DNA of 64,000 nucleotides, taken from the NCBI GenBank assembly GCA_938010435.1, contig CALLUS010000018.1, positions 33,770-97,769 of the forward strand, read 5' to 3'. The notes under the pieces were generated by a model, which made no database searches, was not told the DNA's origin, and was given only the letters and a program-made list of their open reading frames with translations. Positions 17,057 to 27,284 of the stretch are shown here, piece by piece. This stretch comes from an uncultured Rhizobiaceae group bacterium. GTDB lineage: Bacteria > Pseudomonadota > Alphaproteobacteria > Rhizobiales > Rhizobiaceae. Position numbers and translations under genes: made by a program. Position 1 is the stretch's first letter. Each line of letters begins with the position of its first letter.

Positions 17057-17787
17057 GATGGCTCCCAAAAAACTGCGTCATTGTCGGTACCAGCGGTGGT
17101 ATTGGTACTGCATTTGTAGACCATTTACTCCAACAACACGGTGTTGAAAAAATTCACTGTCTTTCACGGTCTGGTCAAATCAGTGCAAACGACGTGAGAA
17201 TTAGAAACCACATTCTGGATTATGAAAAACCAGAAACTATTTTATCAGCGGCAACGAAGGTCAAGAATGACGCGCCGATCGATCTCGCAATCGTCACTAC
17301 CGGTCTGTTACATAACAAAAACGGGTTTGGCCCTGAAAAAAGTCTGCGCCAGTTAAATGCGGACAATCTAGCGCGCGCCTATCAAATCAACGCAATTGGA
17401 CCAGCGCTTGTCGCCCAATCGTTTTTGCCGCTGCTGAACAAAGAGACCAAATCTGTTTTTGCCGCCCTGTCCGCACGAGTGGGTTCAATATCAGACAATT
17501 CCATAGGCGGTTGGTACGGATATCGCGCGGCTAAGGCTGGTCTGAATCAATTGCTCCGCACAGCGAGTATCGAACACGCAAGGCGTTGGCCCGAAAGCGT
17601 GGTAGTCGGCTTACATCCTGGAACCGTCGATACAGACTTGTCGAAACCTTTCCAACGTAATGTGGCTGATGGAAAATTGTTTACTGCTGATTATTCCGTA
17701 TCACAAATGTTCAACGTCATCACAGCCGTGACACCTGCGGATACCGGCAAAATCTTTGCCTATGATGGAACAGAGGTACCCGCGTAA
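17053..17787 (+). CDS. SDR family NAD(P)-dependent oxidoreductase
   Basis: 244 aa short-chain dehydrogenase with the Rossmann glycine motif GTSGGIG (12-18), the SARVGS segment with the active serine region, and YGYRAAKAG giving the catalytic YxxxK. The C-terminal part VVGLHPGTVDTDLSKPF resembles the C-factor/YciK-like subgroup rather than fatty acid reductases. The ATG overlaps the GNAT stop (ATGA), so pyc-GNAT-SDR are probably co-transcribed. It ends six bases before the convergent esterase gene. Substrate cannot be assigned. Confidence 0.85.
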   Translation: MRWLPKNCVIVGTSGGIGTAFVDHLLQQHGVEKIHCLSRSGQISANDVRIRNHILDYEKPETILSAATKVKNDAPIDLAIVTTGLLHNKNGFGPEKSLRQLNADNLARAYQINAIGPALVAQSFLPLLNKETKSVFAALSARVGSISDNSIGGWYGYRAAKAGLNQLLRTASIEHARRWPESVVVGLHPGTVDTDLSKPFQRNVADGKLFTADYSVSQMFNVITAVTPADTGKIFAYDGTEVPA

Positions 17788-17792
17788 AGAAT

Positions 17793-18449
17793 CTACGGAG
17801 ACGGTCGGATCACTTCAATGAAACTGACCACCATCGGTAAAATACGATATGTCACCACATTCACGCCTTTTGCATTTGGGTGGATACCATCAGACAAAAG
17901 AAACTCAGGTTTCGTGAGAACACCGTCAAGAAAAAACGGATAGAGCAACAAATTATGCTTTTCTGAAAGTTCGGGAAAAATAGCGTTGAACTTTTTCTCG
18001 TAAACCTCACCCATATTGGGTGGAGCCAACATGCCTGCCAACAAAATTTCAATACCGCGCTCTTTCAACCGCACAATCATTTTATCAAGATTTTCGCGAG
18101 ATGTCTTGGGGGGCAATCCGCGCAGTGCGTCATTTGCGCCCAATTCAATAATGACGCCATCAGTTCCCTCCGGCACAGACCAATCCAATCGAGACAACCC
18201 GCCACTGGTTGTATCGCCGGAGACACCGGCACCAATAACCTCCACATCAAGACCTTCATCCTTCAGTGCAGCTTGCAAACGTTCAGGGAATCCCTCGCCT
18301 TGGGCAAGTTGATAGCCCGCAGAAAGACTATCACCCAGAACAACGATTTTCGGTTTTGTGTCGTCAGCGAACGCAACACTGGCGCAAATAAAAAACCAGA
18401 TAGAGGCGCAAAAGCTCACAGCCGCTTTACAATATTTTACACTGTTCAC
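17793..18449 (-). CDS. tesA: Arylesterase / TesA-like SGNH hydrolase, secreted
   Basis: 218 aa with an N-terminal signal peptide ending near VAFADD. It is a GDSL/SGNH hydrolase: block I GDSLSAGY (S41 nucleophile), block II around GAGVSGDT (G79 region), block III GAND (N106) and block V DGIHPN (D187, H190). TesA enzymes are periplasmic thioesterase/lysophospholipase/arylesterases. It is divergent from the ABC transporter ATPase and permease at 18560-21861, the same arrangement as tesA and ybbA-ybbP in Escherichia coli, which supports orthology of all three. Confidence 0.9.
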   Translation of the reverse strand: MNSVKYCKAAVSFCASIWFFICASVAFADDTKPKIVVLGDSLSAGYQLAQGEGFPERLQAALKDEGLDVEVIGAGVSGDTTSGGLSRLDWSVPEGTDGVIIELGANDALRGLPPKTSRENLDKMIVRLKERGIEILLAGMLAPPNMGEVYEKKFNAIFPELSEKHNLLLYPFFLDGVLTKPEFLLSDGIHPNAKGVNVVTYRILPMVVSFIEVIRPSP

Positions 18450-18559
18450 TTTGACATTGCCTCCCCAAAATCCATATCACTCATTATGAGTAGATACGTG
18501 TTCTTAATATGACGCTCATAGTTTCACTCCAAAACCAACATGAGAAGCCGATCAATCGA

Positions 18560-19273
18560 ATGCAACCAGCAATTTCATTAAAAAATATTCATCTCACTTT
18601 AGGCGAAGGCGCTTCGCAAGTTCATGTGCTCCGGGGAATTTCGCTGGATGTGCCGAATGCAAAGTCTGTAGGCGTGGTCGGCCCTTCCGGGTCTGGCAAA
18701 TCCACATTACTCATGGTGATGGCAGGACTTGAACGTGTAGACAGCGGTAAGGTCGAACTGGTTGGCGAAGATTTCTCGAAATTAAACGAAGATGATTTGG
18801 CTGCCTTTCGTGGCAAGAATATTGGCATTGTGTTTCAATCCTTCCACCTCATTCCCAACATGACAGCCTTGGAAAACGTAGCTGTCCCGCTTGAGTTGGC
18901 AGGGGTGGAAGATGCATTTGCAAAAGCAGAAACGGAATTGCGTGCAGTTGGTCTTGGCGAACGCCTCACCCACTATCCCACACAAATGTCAGGTGGCGAA
19001 CAACAACGTGTGGCAATGGCCCGCGCTCTGGCCCCTGATCCTAAAATTCTGGTGGCAGATGAGCCAACGGGCAATCTGGACGAAGACACAGGCACCCAAA
19101 TAACCGAATTGTTGTTTTCCAAACAGCGTGAACGCGGCATGACGTTGGTTCTTGTTACTCATGACCCATCACTGGCGGCCCAATGCGACATCACGTTACG
19201 CGTGCGAGCTGGTGAAATAGAGCAACAGACTGAAAAGCCTATTAAGAAAACACGCAGGAAAACTGCTGCATGA
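18560..19273 (+). CDS. ABC transporter ATP-binding protein, YbbA-like
   Basis: ATPase subunit of the MacB/LolD-type class. With the start at 18560 (MQPAISLKN, matching homolog N termini) it is 237 aa; an ATG at 18509 would add 17 residues. It shows Walker A GPSGSGKST, the Q-loop VFQSFHLIPNMTALENV, signature MSGGEQQR, Walker B KILVADEP and the H-switch LVTHD. It overlaps the permease gene by four bases. The FtsX-type partner makes it a mechanotransmission-type complex at the inner membrane rather than a classic importer; cargo is unknown. Confidence 0.9.
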   Translation: MQPAISLKNIHLTLGEGASQVHVLRGISLDVPNAKSVGVVGPSGSGKSTLLMVMAGLERVDSGKVELVGEDFSKLNEDDLAAFRGKNIGIVFQSFHLIPNMTALENVAVPLELAGVEDAFAKAETELRAVGLGERLTHYPTQMSGGEQQRVAMARALAPDPKILVADEPTGNLDEDTGTQITELLFSKQRERGMTLVLVTHDPSLAAQCDITLRVRAGEIEQQTEKPIKKTRRKTAA

Positions 19274-21861
19274 GCAACACTTCTTTCAATACATCTCCAA
19301 ATGGCGCTGCCGACTTGAAATTGGCGTTCCGTTTTGCCTTGCGTGAACTGCGAGGTGGATTAACGGGCTTTTACGTATTCCTCGCCTGTATTGCACTTGG
19401 TGTGGCCGCGATTTCCGGCGTTAATGCAGTGGCTCTTTCCATCACGTCAGGCATCGTAGAAGAAGGCAAAACACTGCTCGGAGGTGATGCAGCATTTTCC
19501 ACCACTCAACGCACATTAACGGATGACGAGCGCAGCTGGCTGAAAACCAAGGGTTCCATCAGCGAAGCTGCAACCATGCGCGCCATGGCTCGATTGCCCG
19601 ATGGTTCAGACCAATCCTTAATCGAACTGAAAGCCGTTGATACGGCATGGCCTCTGCAAGGTGTCCTGACCACGCAACCGGAAAGTTCAGCCGCAACTCT
19701 GCGCGGGTCTGACGGCGTGACGGTCGATGAAATATTGCTGGCACGTTTGAACATTAAAATCGGTGACCAATTAAACATCGGGTCCGGCACTTACACAGTT
19801 TCAGGAATAATCACAGAAGAACCTGATCGCGTAAGCGATGGATTCTCCGTTGGGCCTAAAGTTATCATGTCCACAACAAGTCTGGAACAGTCCAAGCTCA
19901 TTCGCCCTGGCTCTCTTGTAAAATGGACCAACCGCGTTGTTCTAAACGACCCTTCGGAAGAGAACCTATTGGCCGTCATAGAAGAAGCCAAAACCAAGTT
20001 CCCAGAGGCCGGATGGCGCATTAGATCACGAGGCAATGCTGCACCAGCTCTTACCCGAAATGTCGAACGGTTTTCACAATTCCTAACTTTGGTAGGTTTA
20101 ACAGCATTGATCGTTGGCGGTGTTGGCGTGGCAAATGCGGTACGTGCATTTCTCGACACCAAAAGCAGTGTCATCGCATCATTCAAAAGTCTTGGCGCAC
20201 CTGCATGGTTTGTCTTCTCCATCTACCTTATTCAGATATTGTTATTAGCTGGAATCGGCATCTTGATTGGATTGGTTATCGGAACGGCTTTGCCATTCGT
20301 TGCAAAATCTGCACTGGCCGGAATCTTGCCAGTTGGCTCTACCAGCGCATTTCATCCGGCAGCTCTTCTATCTGCAGTAGCGTATGGTATTTTGACAGCT
20401 TTAGCATTTGCACTTTGGCCATTGGGTCAAGCGCGTGATATTCCTGCAACTGCACTGTTTCGAAATGCCTCTCGAGACGATGCTCCTCGCCCGCGTTTCT
20501 CTTACGTCTTAGCAACTGCTGTGGTTGTCACAGCCCTCATTGCACTGGCAGTATGGCAGGCTGCAGACAAACGCGTCGCTTTGACCTTTATTGGTGGCAT
20601 TGCAGCTTCCTTTGTGTTGCTTCGGTTTGTCTCTACAGCCATTCAGTGGCTCGCACGTAAAGCGCCGCAGGTGAAATCGACACCTTTGCGGTTGGCCATT
20701 GGCAATATTCATCGTCCCGGCGCGCTGACCCCATCTGTCGTCTTATCACTTGGTTTGGGTTTAGCCCTGCTCGTTTCTCTCGCTATGATTGATGGAAACC
20801 TGCGAACTCAAATTTCATCTAACATTCCAAAAGAAGCCCCTGACTTTTTCTTTGTGGACATTCAATCCAGCGAATTTGATCAGTTTAAAATATCGCTAGC
20901 TGAAATAGCACCAGAGGGCAAAGTGCAATCCGTTCCCATGTTGCGCGGCCGCATCGTGTCTATCAATGATGTGCCGGCTTCGGAAATTGACGCGCAAGAA
21001 GGCGGGAAATGGGTGCTGCGTGGAGATCGCGGCATCACCTATGCCGCTACCATGCCTCCAAATGCATCTCTGGAAAAAGGCGAGTGGTGGGATGAAAACC
21101 ACAGCGGCGAAAACTTGATTTCCTTCAGCGCTGAAGAAGCTGGAGAGATCGGTGTGAAAATTGGTGACGTGATTGTTGTCAATGTTTTGGGCCGCAACAT
21201 TTCCGCAAAGGTTGCCAATCTTCGAAATGTGGAATGGCAATCGATGTCCATTAACTTCGTGATGGTGTTTTCACCCAACACATTTGCAGGCGCGCCCCAC
21301 GCCCACATGGCAACATTGCGTGCAGGCGATAAGACGGCGATATCGGGCGAAGAAACGTCTGCTCAAACTCAACGCGATGGTGCCATTCTCAAAGCCGTCA
21401 CCACACAATTCCCAACCGTCACCACTATTCGGGTACGCGACGCATTAAATGCGGTGAATGGTTTAATTTCACAACTGGCAACCGCCATTCGTGCTGCCGC
21501 TCTATTGGCGCTCGCAGCTTCAATATTGGTTTTAGGCGGGGCCCTGGCTGCAGGCAACCGCGCCAGAATTCATGATGCCGTTATTTTGAAAACGCTGGGG
21601 GCCACACGCCGCACTTTGATCGGTGCATTTGTTCTCGAATATACCATTTTGGGGTTTGCCACTGCCGTGTTTGCCTTACTCGCTGGTGGTTTAGCGTCTT
21701 GGTTCGTGATCGATGTAATCATGGGGTTCACATTCACGCTTTTGCCCGATGTGGCTGTGTTTACGGTTGCTGCAGCACTTGTTTTCACAGTCGGGTTTGG
21801 TTTGATCGGCACATGGCGCGTGCTTGGTCAAAAAGCAGCACCTGTTTTACGGGAACTTTAA
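19270..21861 (+). CDS. ABC transporter permease, FtsX/YbbP-like
   Basis: 863 aa inner-membrane protein. After a short cytoplasmic tail the first membrane helix is GLTGFYVFLACIALGVAAIS. A large periplasmic (MacB-PCD-like) domain covers about 60-260. Three helices follow around 275-390, a second helix group around 420-520, a second periplasmic domain around 530-730 and a final three-helix bundle. This is the double-FtsX layout of YbbP. ATGA overlap with the ATPase gene shows coupling. The physiological role of YbbAP is a lipid or hydrophobic-compound extractor according to current thinking; the neighbouring TesA-like hydrolase fits a lipid-related job. Confidence 0.9.
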   Translation: MSNTSFNTSPNGAADLKLAFRFALRELRGGLTGFYVFLACIALGVAAISGVNAVALSITSGIVEEGKTLLGGDAAFSTTQRTLTDDERSWLKTKGSISEAATMRAMARLPDGSDQSLIELKAVDTAWPLQGVLTTQPESSAATLRGSDGVTVDEILLARLNIKIGDQLNIGSGTYTVSGIITEEPDRVSDGFSVGPKVIMSTTSLEQSKLIRPGSLVKWTNRVVLNDPSEENLLAVIEEAKTKFPEAGWRIRSRGNAAPALTRNVERFSQFLTLVGLTALIVGGVGVANAVRAFLDTKSSVIASFKSLGAPAWFVFSIYLIQILLLAGIGILIGLVIGTALPFVAKSALAGILPVGSTSAFHPAALLSAVAYGILTALAFALWPLGQARDIPATALFRNASRDDAPRPRFSYVLATAVVVTALIALAVWQAADKRVALTFIGGIAASFVLLRFVSTAIQWLARKAPQVKSTPLRLAIGNIHRPGALTPSVVLSLGLGLALLVSLAMIDGNLRTQISSNIPKEAPDFFFVDIQSSEFDQFKISLAEIAPEGKVQSVPMLRGRIVSINDVPASEIDAQEGGKWVLRGDRGITYAATMPPNASLEKGEWWDENHSGENLISFSAEEAGEIGVKIGDVIVVNVLGRNISAKVANLRNVEWQSMSINFVMVFSPNTFAGAPHAHMATLRAGDKTAISGEETSAQTQRDGAILKAVTTQFPTVTTIRVRDALNAVNGLISQLATAIRAAALLALAASILVLGGALAAGNRARIHDAVILKTLGATRRTLIGAFVLEYTILGFATAVFALLAGGLASWFVIDVIMGFTFTLLPDVAVFTVAAALVFTVGFGLIGTWRVLGQKAAPVLREL

Positions 21862-22008
21862 TATTTTATTAAGGTTTTATGGATGAGTCTCCCGCAGAAC
21901 GAACAATCAGCAAGTGTTAAAGTGCCGCATCTTGTAATAGAGGGGAATTGCCCTCATATTAACGTCAAATTCGGATGCAAATCTGCATTTGAGAAATTTC
22001 GTCAACCA

Positions 22009-22027
22009 CGGCTCATAAATCGAGCCG
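22009..22027 (+). promoter_or_regulatory. Leader hairpin upstream of the BI-1 gene
   Basis: Stem CGGCTC (22009-22014) / GAGCCG (22022-22027) with a 7-nt loop, ending just before the ribosome site AAGAGGG of the gene at 22046. A second small dyad, GAGGG/CCCTC, lies near 21940-21955. No known riboswitch is recognised. Confidence 0.3.
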
Positions 22028-22045
22028 CATATTAAGAGGGTTTCC

Positions 22046-22783
22046 ATGGCTGACTTTAGAGAACAAACACAGTTCCAAACAGGCGTTCAAAGCCGTTCGG
22101 CAGCAGAGATAGACCAAGGTCTGCGCAGCTATATGCTGGGCATTTACAACTACATGATGATTGCGATGGTGATCACTGGTGGTGTCGCCATGGCAATGGC
22201 GAATTATATGTTCAGCAACCCAACAGTTGCACAAACATTATTCGGGTCTCCTTTGAAATGGGTGATCATGCTTGCACCATTGGCCTTCGTTATGGTGATG
22301 TCTTTTGGTATCAACAAAATGGCAGCGAACACTCTTCGTATGGTGTTCTTCGCCTATTCAGCTGTGATGGGCCTGTCATTATCATGGATCTTCTTGGTCT
22401 ATACCGGCGGTTCAATCGCACAGACATTCTTCGTAACAGCGGCTGCATTCGGTTCATTGAGCCTCTACGGCTACACAACCAAGCGTAACCTTTCTGGCAT
22501 GGGCTCCTTCCTTATGATGGGTCTGTTCGGTCTGATCATCGCATCTGTGGTAAATATGTTCATCAGCTCAGGACCACTTGGTTTTGCAATCAACGTGATC
22601 GGTGTTCTGATCTTTGCTGGCTTGACCGCTTACGATACACAACGCCTGAAAAACACATACGACATGGTTGCCAACAATGCTGAAATGATGGCCAAATCTT
22701 CCATCATGGGTGCGCTGAGCCTCTACCTGAACTTCGTAAACATGTTCATGTTCTTGCTCTCTTTCATGGGCAACCGCGAATAG
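22046..22783 (+). CDS. Bax inhibitor-1 / YccA-YbhL family membrane protein
   Basis: 245 aa with seven predicted membrane helices from about residue 30 (YMLGIYNYMMIAMVITGG) to the C terminus (LYLNFVNMFMFLLSFMG). The family signature is seen in GLTAYDTQRLKNTYD, containing the aspartates of the BsYetJ-type di-aspartyl pH sensor, and near the end ALSLYLNFVNMF. Members are calcium-leak channels or modulators of FtsH-mediated membrane protein quality control; which role applies here is unknown. It is a single gene with its own leader hairpin and a strong terminator. Confidence 0.92.
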   Translation: MADFREQTQFQTGVQSRSAAEIDQGLRSYMLGIYNYMMIAMVITGGVAMAMANYMFSNPTVAQTLFGSPLKWVIMLAPLAFVMVMSFGINKMAANTLRMVFFAYSAVMGLSLSWIFLVYTGGSIAQTFFVTAAAFGSLSLYGYTTKRNLSGMGSFLMMGLFGLIIASVVNMFISSGPLGFAINVIGVLIFAGLTAYDTQRLKNTYDMVANNAEMMAKSSIMGALSLYLNFVNMFMFLLSFMGNRE

Positions 22784-22804
22784 ACGAAGCAAAATTAATT
22801 GAAG

Positions 22805-22835
22805 AAAGGGCGTTCCAAACGGAACGCCCTTTTTT
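22805..22835 (+). terminator. Rho-independent terminator after the BI-1 gene
   Basis: Perfect 12-bp stem AAAGGGCGTTCC (22805-22816) / GGAACGCCCTTT (22821-22832), AAAC tetraloop, followed by T residues. Confidence 0.93.
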
Positions 22836-23043
22836 ATGTCTTCCACTCCTGACGATATTTCCTCTGCAGCTTCTCTTCAATTTCAAAACAGCAGGTTGCA
22901 CGAAGAAAGTTGGTTGCAAGGTTCAAAATCCTATTAATGCAGAAAGAATTGTACTGTTCTTTTCACTCGCATTTTTCCAAACGCCATGACAGGTTATCTT
23001 CCGTGCCAAGCCGTGTACATGCGTTGGCACTATGGGAGGCCAA

Positions 23044-24435
23044 ATGAGCGAAGAACAAACAGCTGAAACACACCCTGTTTCCAAAAAAGGAATTTGGGCA
23101 TGGATGTTCTTTGATTGGGCCGCTCAACCCTTCTTCACGGTAATGACCACATTCATTTTCGGTCCGTATGTTGTTTCACGTATGGTATCAGATCCCGATG
23201 CAGGGCAAGCCGCGTGGGCTGCCAGCATCGCGATTGCAGGACTCTTCATCGCTGTCCTGTCTCCAATTCTCGGATCAATTGCCGACAAAACAGGTCCACG
23301 CAAACCATGGATTGGTGTGTTTGCAGTCCTCAAGATTACCTGTCTCACTTTATTATGGTTTGCAGCTCCCGGTTCAAGTTTGATTTGGGTGCTGGGCGTA
23401 TTCATCCTAGCAACAATTGCTGCAGAATTTTCCATCGTGTTCAACGATTCCATGATGCCATCGATCATTCCACAAAAACAAATTGGACGCGTTTCTAATA
23501 TAGCTTGGGGTTTAGGATATGCAGGTGGTATGATCGTTCTCATTCTGGTGTTGCTCCTCATGGCCGCCAACCCGGAAACGGGTCTGACACTGCTGGGCAG
23601 TTCACCAATTCTTGGTCTCGACCCAGCACAAGCAGAAGGTGATCGTGCTACGGGTCCGCTTTCTGCTCTGTGGTATTTCATCTTCATTCTACCCATGTTT
23701 TTGTTGACGCCAGAAAGAGGAGACCGTTCTGCAAGTTTGAAGAACGCAATTAAGTCCGGCATTTCTGAGCTAAAGTCCACAATTGGCGAAGCCCGACAAC
23801 GTGTGGGCTTATTCCGCTTTCTTGTTGCTCGCATGATCTATCAAGATGGTGTGGCCGCACTTCTCGCACTGGGCGGTACATTCGCAGCTGGTATGTTTGC
23901 ATGGCAAACGACAGAACTCGGCATCTTCGGTATCATTCTCAACGTGGTTGCTATTCCAAGCTGTTTGATAGCTGCAAAGTTAGACACCGTAATGGGGTCA
24001 AAACGCATTGTGACAATCTCGATCTTCATGCTTATGGCAGCCACCGTGGGCGTGGTATCCACAGGCGCAGATTACACATTGTTTGGATTGATATCGTTTA
24101 ACGATGCTGGAGCTGCGGGCTTATTCGGTTCATCAGCAGAAAAAGCTTACATTCTATTTGGTTTACTCATCGGAGCTGCATTTGGGCCCGTTCAAGCATC
24201 ATCCAGATCATATCTGGCGCGAAGCGTTTCGCCCAATGAATCCGGCCGTTATTTCGGTCTCTATGCCTTCGCGGGACGAGCCACCAGCTTTCTCGCTCCC
24301 GCATCGGTTGCGGCAATAACCTATCTCACCAGCTCTTCTCGATTGGGTATGGCGGTCATTCTGTTGTTCTTCATCGTCGGTTGGCTGATCTTACGAACGG
24401 CACCGGCGCCTCAAGAAAACAGAATTAGAAGCTAA
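23044..24435 (+). CDS. MFS transporter, UMF1 (Atg22-like) family
   Basis: 463 aa, twelve-helix major facilitator of the UMF1 group, marked by WAWMFFDWAAQPFFTVMTTFIF at the N terminus (given here as WAWMFFDWAAQPFF then TVMTTFIF) and DKTGPRKPW in the 2-3 loop. The start at 23044 is preceded by GGGAGG at ideal spacing; an ATG at 23032 lies before that site. The family is related to the yeast vacuolar amino-acid effluxer Atg22; bacterial substrates are not established. It converges with purH, leaving six bases between the stops. In several Rhizobiales a member sits beside purH, as here. Confidence 0.88.
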   Translation: MSEEQTAETHPVSKKGIWAWMFFDWAAQPFFTVMTTFIFGPYVVSRMVSDPDAGQAAWAASIAIAGLFIAVLSPILGSIADKTGPRKPWIGVFAVLKITCLTLLWFAAPGSSLIWVLGVFILATIAAEFSIVFNDSMMPSIIPQKQIGRVSNIAWGLGYAGGMIVLILVLLLMAANPETGLTLLGSSPILGLDPAQAEGDRATGPLSALWYFIFILPMFLLTPERGDRSASLKNAIKSGISELKSTIGEARQRVGLFRFLVARMIYQDGVAALLALGGTFAAGMFAWQTTELGIFGIILNVVAIPSCLIAAKLDTVMGSKRIVTISIFMLMAATVGVVSTGADYTLFGLISFNDAGAAGLFGSSAEKAYILFGLLIGAAFGPVQASSRSYLARSVSPNESGRYFGLYAFAGRATSFLAPASVAAITYLTSSSRLGMAVILLFFIVGWLILRTAPAPQENRIRS

Positions 24436-24441
24436 GCTCGC

Positions 24442-26058
24442 CTAGTGGCGGAAATGGCGCATACCGGTAAAGACCATAGCAAGGCCTGCTTCATCTGCGG
24501 CTTTGATCACATCATCATCACGCATGGAGCCACCTGGTTGAATGACCGCAGTGACACCCGCCTCAGCGGCTGAAAGCAAACCGTCAGCAAACGGGAAAAA
24601 TGCATCTGACGCCACAACAGATCCGATTGTCTTTGGTTGATCCCATCCAGCCGCTTCAGCAGCATCAATGGCTTTACGTGCGGCAATGCGAGAAGAATCC
24701 ACACGGCTCATCTGCCCTGCTCCAATGCCAACAGTTGCACCGTCTTTGGCGTAGATAATTGCATTTGATTTCACGTGCTTTGCAACACGGAAAGCAAAAC
24801 TCATATCGCGCATTTCTTCCTCCGAAGGAACACGCTTGGTAACCACTTTCAAGTCTAGATCATCCACATTGCCTGCATCACGTCCTTGAACCAGAATTCC
24901 ACCCGCGACCGTTTTTAATGCCAACCCAGCGCTACGAGGGTCGGCCAACCCATCTGTGAGCAACAAACGTAAATTCTTCTTTGTAGCCAAAATTTCCAAA
25001 GCTCCATCATCTGCCGCAGGCGCAATGATCACTTCAGTAAATGTCTCGATCATCATTTTTGCAGTTGGACCATCAAGCATTTGGTTCATCGCAAGAATAC
25101 CACCAAATGCCGAAACTGGATCGCACGACAACGCAATCTTATAGGCTTCCAACAGGTTTGCACCTGTTGCCACACCGCATGGATTTGCATGTTTGATAAT
25201 CGCAACAGCCGCACTTTTAGCTGGGTCAAACTCTGACACCAATTCAAACGCAGCATCAGTATCGTTGATATTGTTGTAAGAAAGCTCTTTACCTTGAATC
25301 TGTCGTGCATTCGTCACACCGGGACGATTCTCACCAGTCGTATAAAGTGCGGCTTGTTGATGAGGGTTTTCACCATAACGCATTGTCTGTTGCAAACGTC
25401 CCCCGATCGCACGGCTTGGTGGCTCTGCCACATCAAATTCTGTCGCCATCCAATTGGAAATAGCAGCGTCGTAACTGGCTGTCCGTGCGAAAGTGGCTTG
25501 AGCCAATCGTTTGCGCGTTGCCAATGTGGACGCCCCGCCATTGTCTTTCAAATCAGCAAGAAAACCAGCATAATCATCAGGGCTGGTCAAAACGCTTACA
25601 TAGGCGTAGTTTTTGGCAGCAGCGCGTAACATCGCTGGACCACCAATATCGATGTTCTCCACAATTTCATCAGCTGGCGCACCGTTTTCACGCACCTGTT
25701 CGAACGGATAAAGATTGACCACGAGCAAGTCGATATTACCAATACCGTGTTCAGCCATGGCAGTCACATGATCGTCCGCATCTCGAATAGCAAGAAGCCC
25801 CCCGTGAATGGCCGGATGCAGTGTTTTAACGCGCCCGTCCATAATTTCAGGAAAACCAGTGACTTCGGAAACATCCTTCACCGCAATGCCAGCATCTTTA
25901 ATCGCCTTGGCGCTACCACCCGTTGAGAGCAATTCGACCCCAAGTTGAGAAAGTTCTGTTGCAAGTTCAATCAATCCGACTTTATCAAAAACTGACAAGA
26001 GTGCGCGTTTGACAGGAACAAGGTCAGGAGCAGGAATAGAACGGGATGCGATTGCCAT
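24442..26058 (-). CDS. purH: Bifunctional AICAR formyltransferase/IMP cyclohydrolase
   Basis: Last two steps of purine synthesis: formylation of AICAR by 10-formyl-THF and ring closure to IMP. 538 aa. The N-terminal MGS-like IMP cyclohydrolase domain runs from about 15 to 150 ([13 protein letters not shown], then STGGSAKAI). The formyltransferase follows from about 205, with [16 protein letters not shown] and [10 protein letters not shown], the latter holding the catalytic Lys-His pair. A TTG four codons upstream is less likely than the ATG at 26058. It is divergent from tsaD with a 149-bp gap. In the Rhizobiales order I recall, it follows rsmB and heparinase, which here are 28 kb away. Confidence 0.97.
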   Translation of the reverse strand: MAIASRSIPAPDLVPVKRALLSVFDKVGLIELATELSQLGVELLSTGGSAKAIKDAGIAVKDVSEVTGFPEIMDGRVKTLHPAIHGGLLAIRDADDHVTAMAEHGIGNIDLLVVNLYPFEQVRENGAPADEIVENIDIGGPAMLRAAAKNYAYVSVLTSPDDYAGFLADLKDNGGASTLATRKRLAQATFARTASYDAAISNWMATEFDVAEPPSRAIGGRLQQTMRYGENPHQQAALYTTGENRPGVTNARQIQGKELSYNNINDTDAAFELVSEFDPAKSAAVAIIKHANPCGVATGANLLEAYKIALSCDPVSAFGGILAMNQMLDGPTAKMMIETFTEVIIAPAADDGALEILATKKNLRLLLTDGLADPRSAGLALKTVAGGILVQGRDAGNVDDLDLKVVTKRVPSEEEMRDMSFAFRVAKHVKSNAIIYAKDGATVGIGAGQMSRVDSSRIAARKAIDAAEAAGWDQPKTIGSVVASDAFFPFADGLLSAAEAGVTAVIQPGGSMRDDDVIKAADEAGLAMVFTGMRHFRH

Positions 26059-26207
26059 AATAAGACCCAAAGTCTAAATGTAGGAATGCCCTTTAATGAC
26101 GCGCATCTCCACCAGCGTCCAGACTGATTTGAGTTTCTCCTGCAAAAACTTGGCGGCACCCCTATCAGAATGCTAGGCGAAAGCATTAAACGTTTGGACA
26201 AACAGCG

Positions 26208-27284
26208 ATGATCTTTCTGGGCATTGAAACAAGTTGCGATGAAACCGCTGCCGCCATTGTGCGCGCAGATGATCAGGACAACGCACCAGCTGAAATTCTT
26301 TCGAACATTATACTCAGCCAGACAGAAGATCATGCGCCCTTTGGCGGGGTGGTTCCAGAAATAGCAGCCCGCGCCCACCTTAATTCCATTGAAGGAATCG
26401 TCAAAAAAGCGCTCATCATCGCCAAGACATCTCTCAAAGACATTGATGGCATTGCAGTCACATCAGGACCCGGGTTGGCAGGGGGATTAATTGTGGGAAC
26501 TATGATGGCCCGCGGCATAGCCGCTGTGCACAACAAACCCCTTTACACAATCAACCATTTAGAAGGTCATGCACTTACCGCGCGGCTGACGAACAACGCA
26601 TCTTTTCCATATTTATTGTTATTGGTTTCTGGTGGTCACACTCAAATTCTTCTGGTGCGGGGTGTTGGTGAGTATGAACGCTGGGCCACCACAATTGATG
26701 ATGCACTTGGCGAAGCTTTTGACAAAACGGCCAAGCTTTTGGGTTTACCCTATCCCGGCGGACCGCAAGTAGAGACTGCAGCTCTAAATGGAAATCCAAA
26801 GGTCCATCAATTTCCGCGCCCTTTAAAAGGCCGTGACACACTGGATATGTCATTCTCCGGTCTCAAAACAGCGGTGCGGAAAGCTGCTCAAGAATCCGAC
26901 AATCTGAACAATAGTGCAATCAGTGATATATGCGCTTCATTTCAAACTGCGGTGTCAGATGTGTTGGAAGATCGGTTAGCCCGTGCCATAGAAAAATTTA
27001 CAACGCTCTATGACCGGCCATCTGCATTGGTCGTCGCTGGTGGAGTTGCTGCAAACTCTGAGATCAGATCTCGCCTGCAATCCTTATGTGAAAAATCCGG
27101 GTGGGGTTGGGTCGCGCCACCGCATATTCTTTGCACAGATAATGCCGCGATGATCGCTTGGGCAGGGCTTGAACGTCATCGATTGCAGATTCCAAATATA
27201 GATGAAGGTATTAAACCTCGTTGGCCTTTGGACCAGAATGCAACTTCCAAGATTGGTTCTGGACGCAAAGGAGCCAAAGCATGA
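26208..27284 (+). CDS. tsaD: tRNA N6-adenosine threonylcarbamoyltransferase
   Basis: Transfers the threonylcarbamoyl group to A37 of ANN-decoding tRNAs, with TsaB and TsaE. 358 aa of ASKHA fold: [14 protein letters not shown] at the start ([12 protein letters not shown]), the metal-binding HLEGH (H117, H121), [13 protein letters not shown], and [16 protein letters not shown], the Kae1/TsaD signature. The gene overlaps gpsA by four bases. In alphaproteobacteria tsaD is commonly divergent from hemC; here the divergent neighbour is purH and hemC is not in the window. Confidence 0.97.
   Translation: MIFLGIETSCDETAAAIVRADDQDNAPAEILSNIILSQTEDHAPFGGVVPEIAARAHLNSIEGIVKKALIIAKTSLKDIDGIAVTSGPGLAGGLIVGTMMARGIAAVHNKPLYTINHLEGHALTARLTNNASFPYLLLLVSGGHTQILLVRGVGEYERWATTIDDALGEAFDKTAKLLGLPYPGGPQVETAALNGNPKVHQFPRPLKGRDTLDMSFSGLKTAVRKAAQESDNLNNSAISDICASFQTAVSDVLEDRLARAIEKFTTLYDRPSALVVAGGVAANSEIRSRLQSLCEKSGWGWVAPPHILCTDNAAMIAWAGLERHRLQIPNIDEGIKPRWPLDQNATSKIGSGRKGAKA

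Noticed and set aside
21893..21960. Small ORF (13 codons) starting near 21880 before the BI-1 gene
   Set aside because: Very short, no good ribosome site and no known family; treated as leader DNA.
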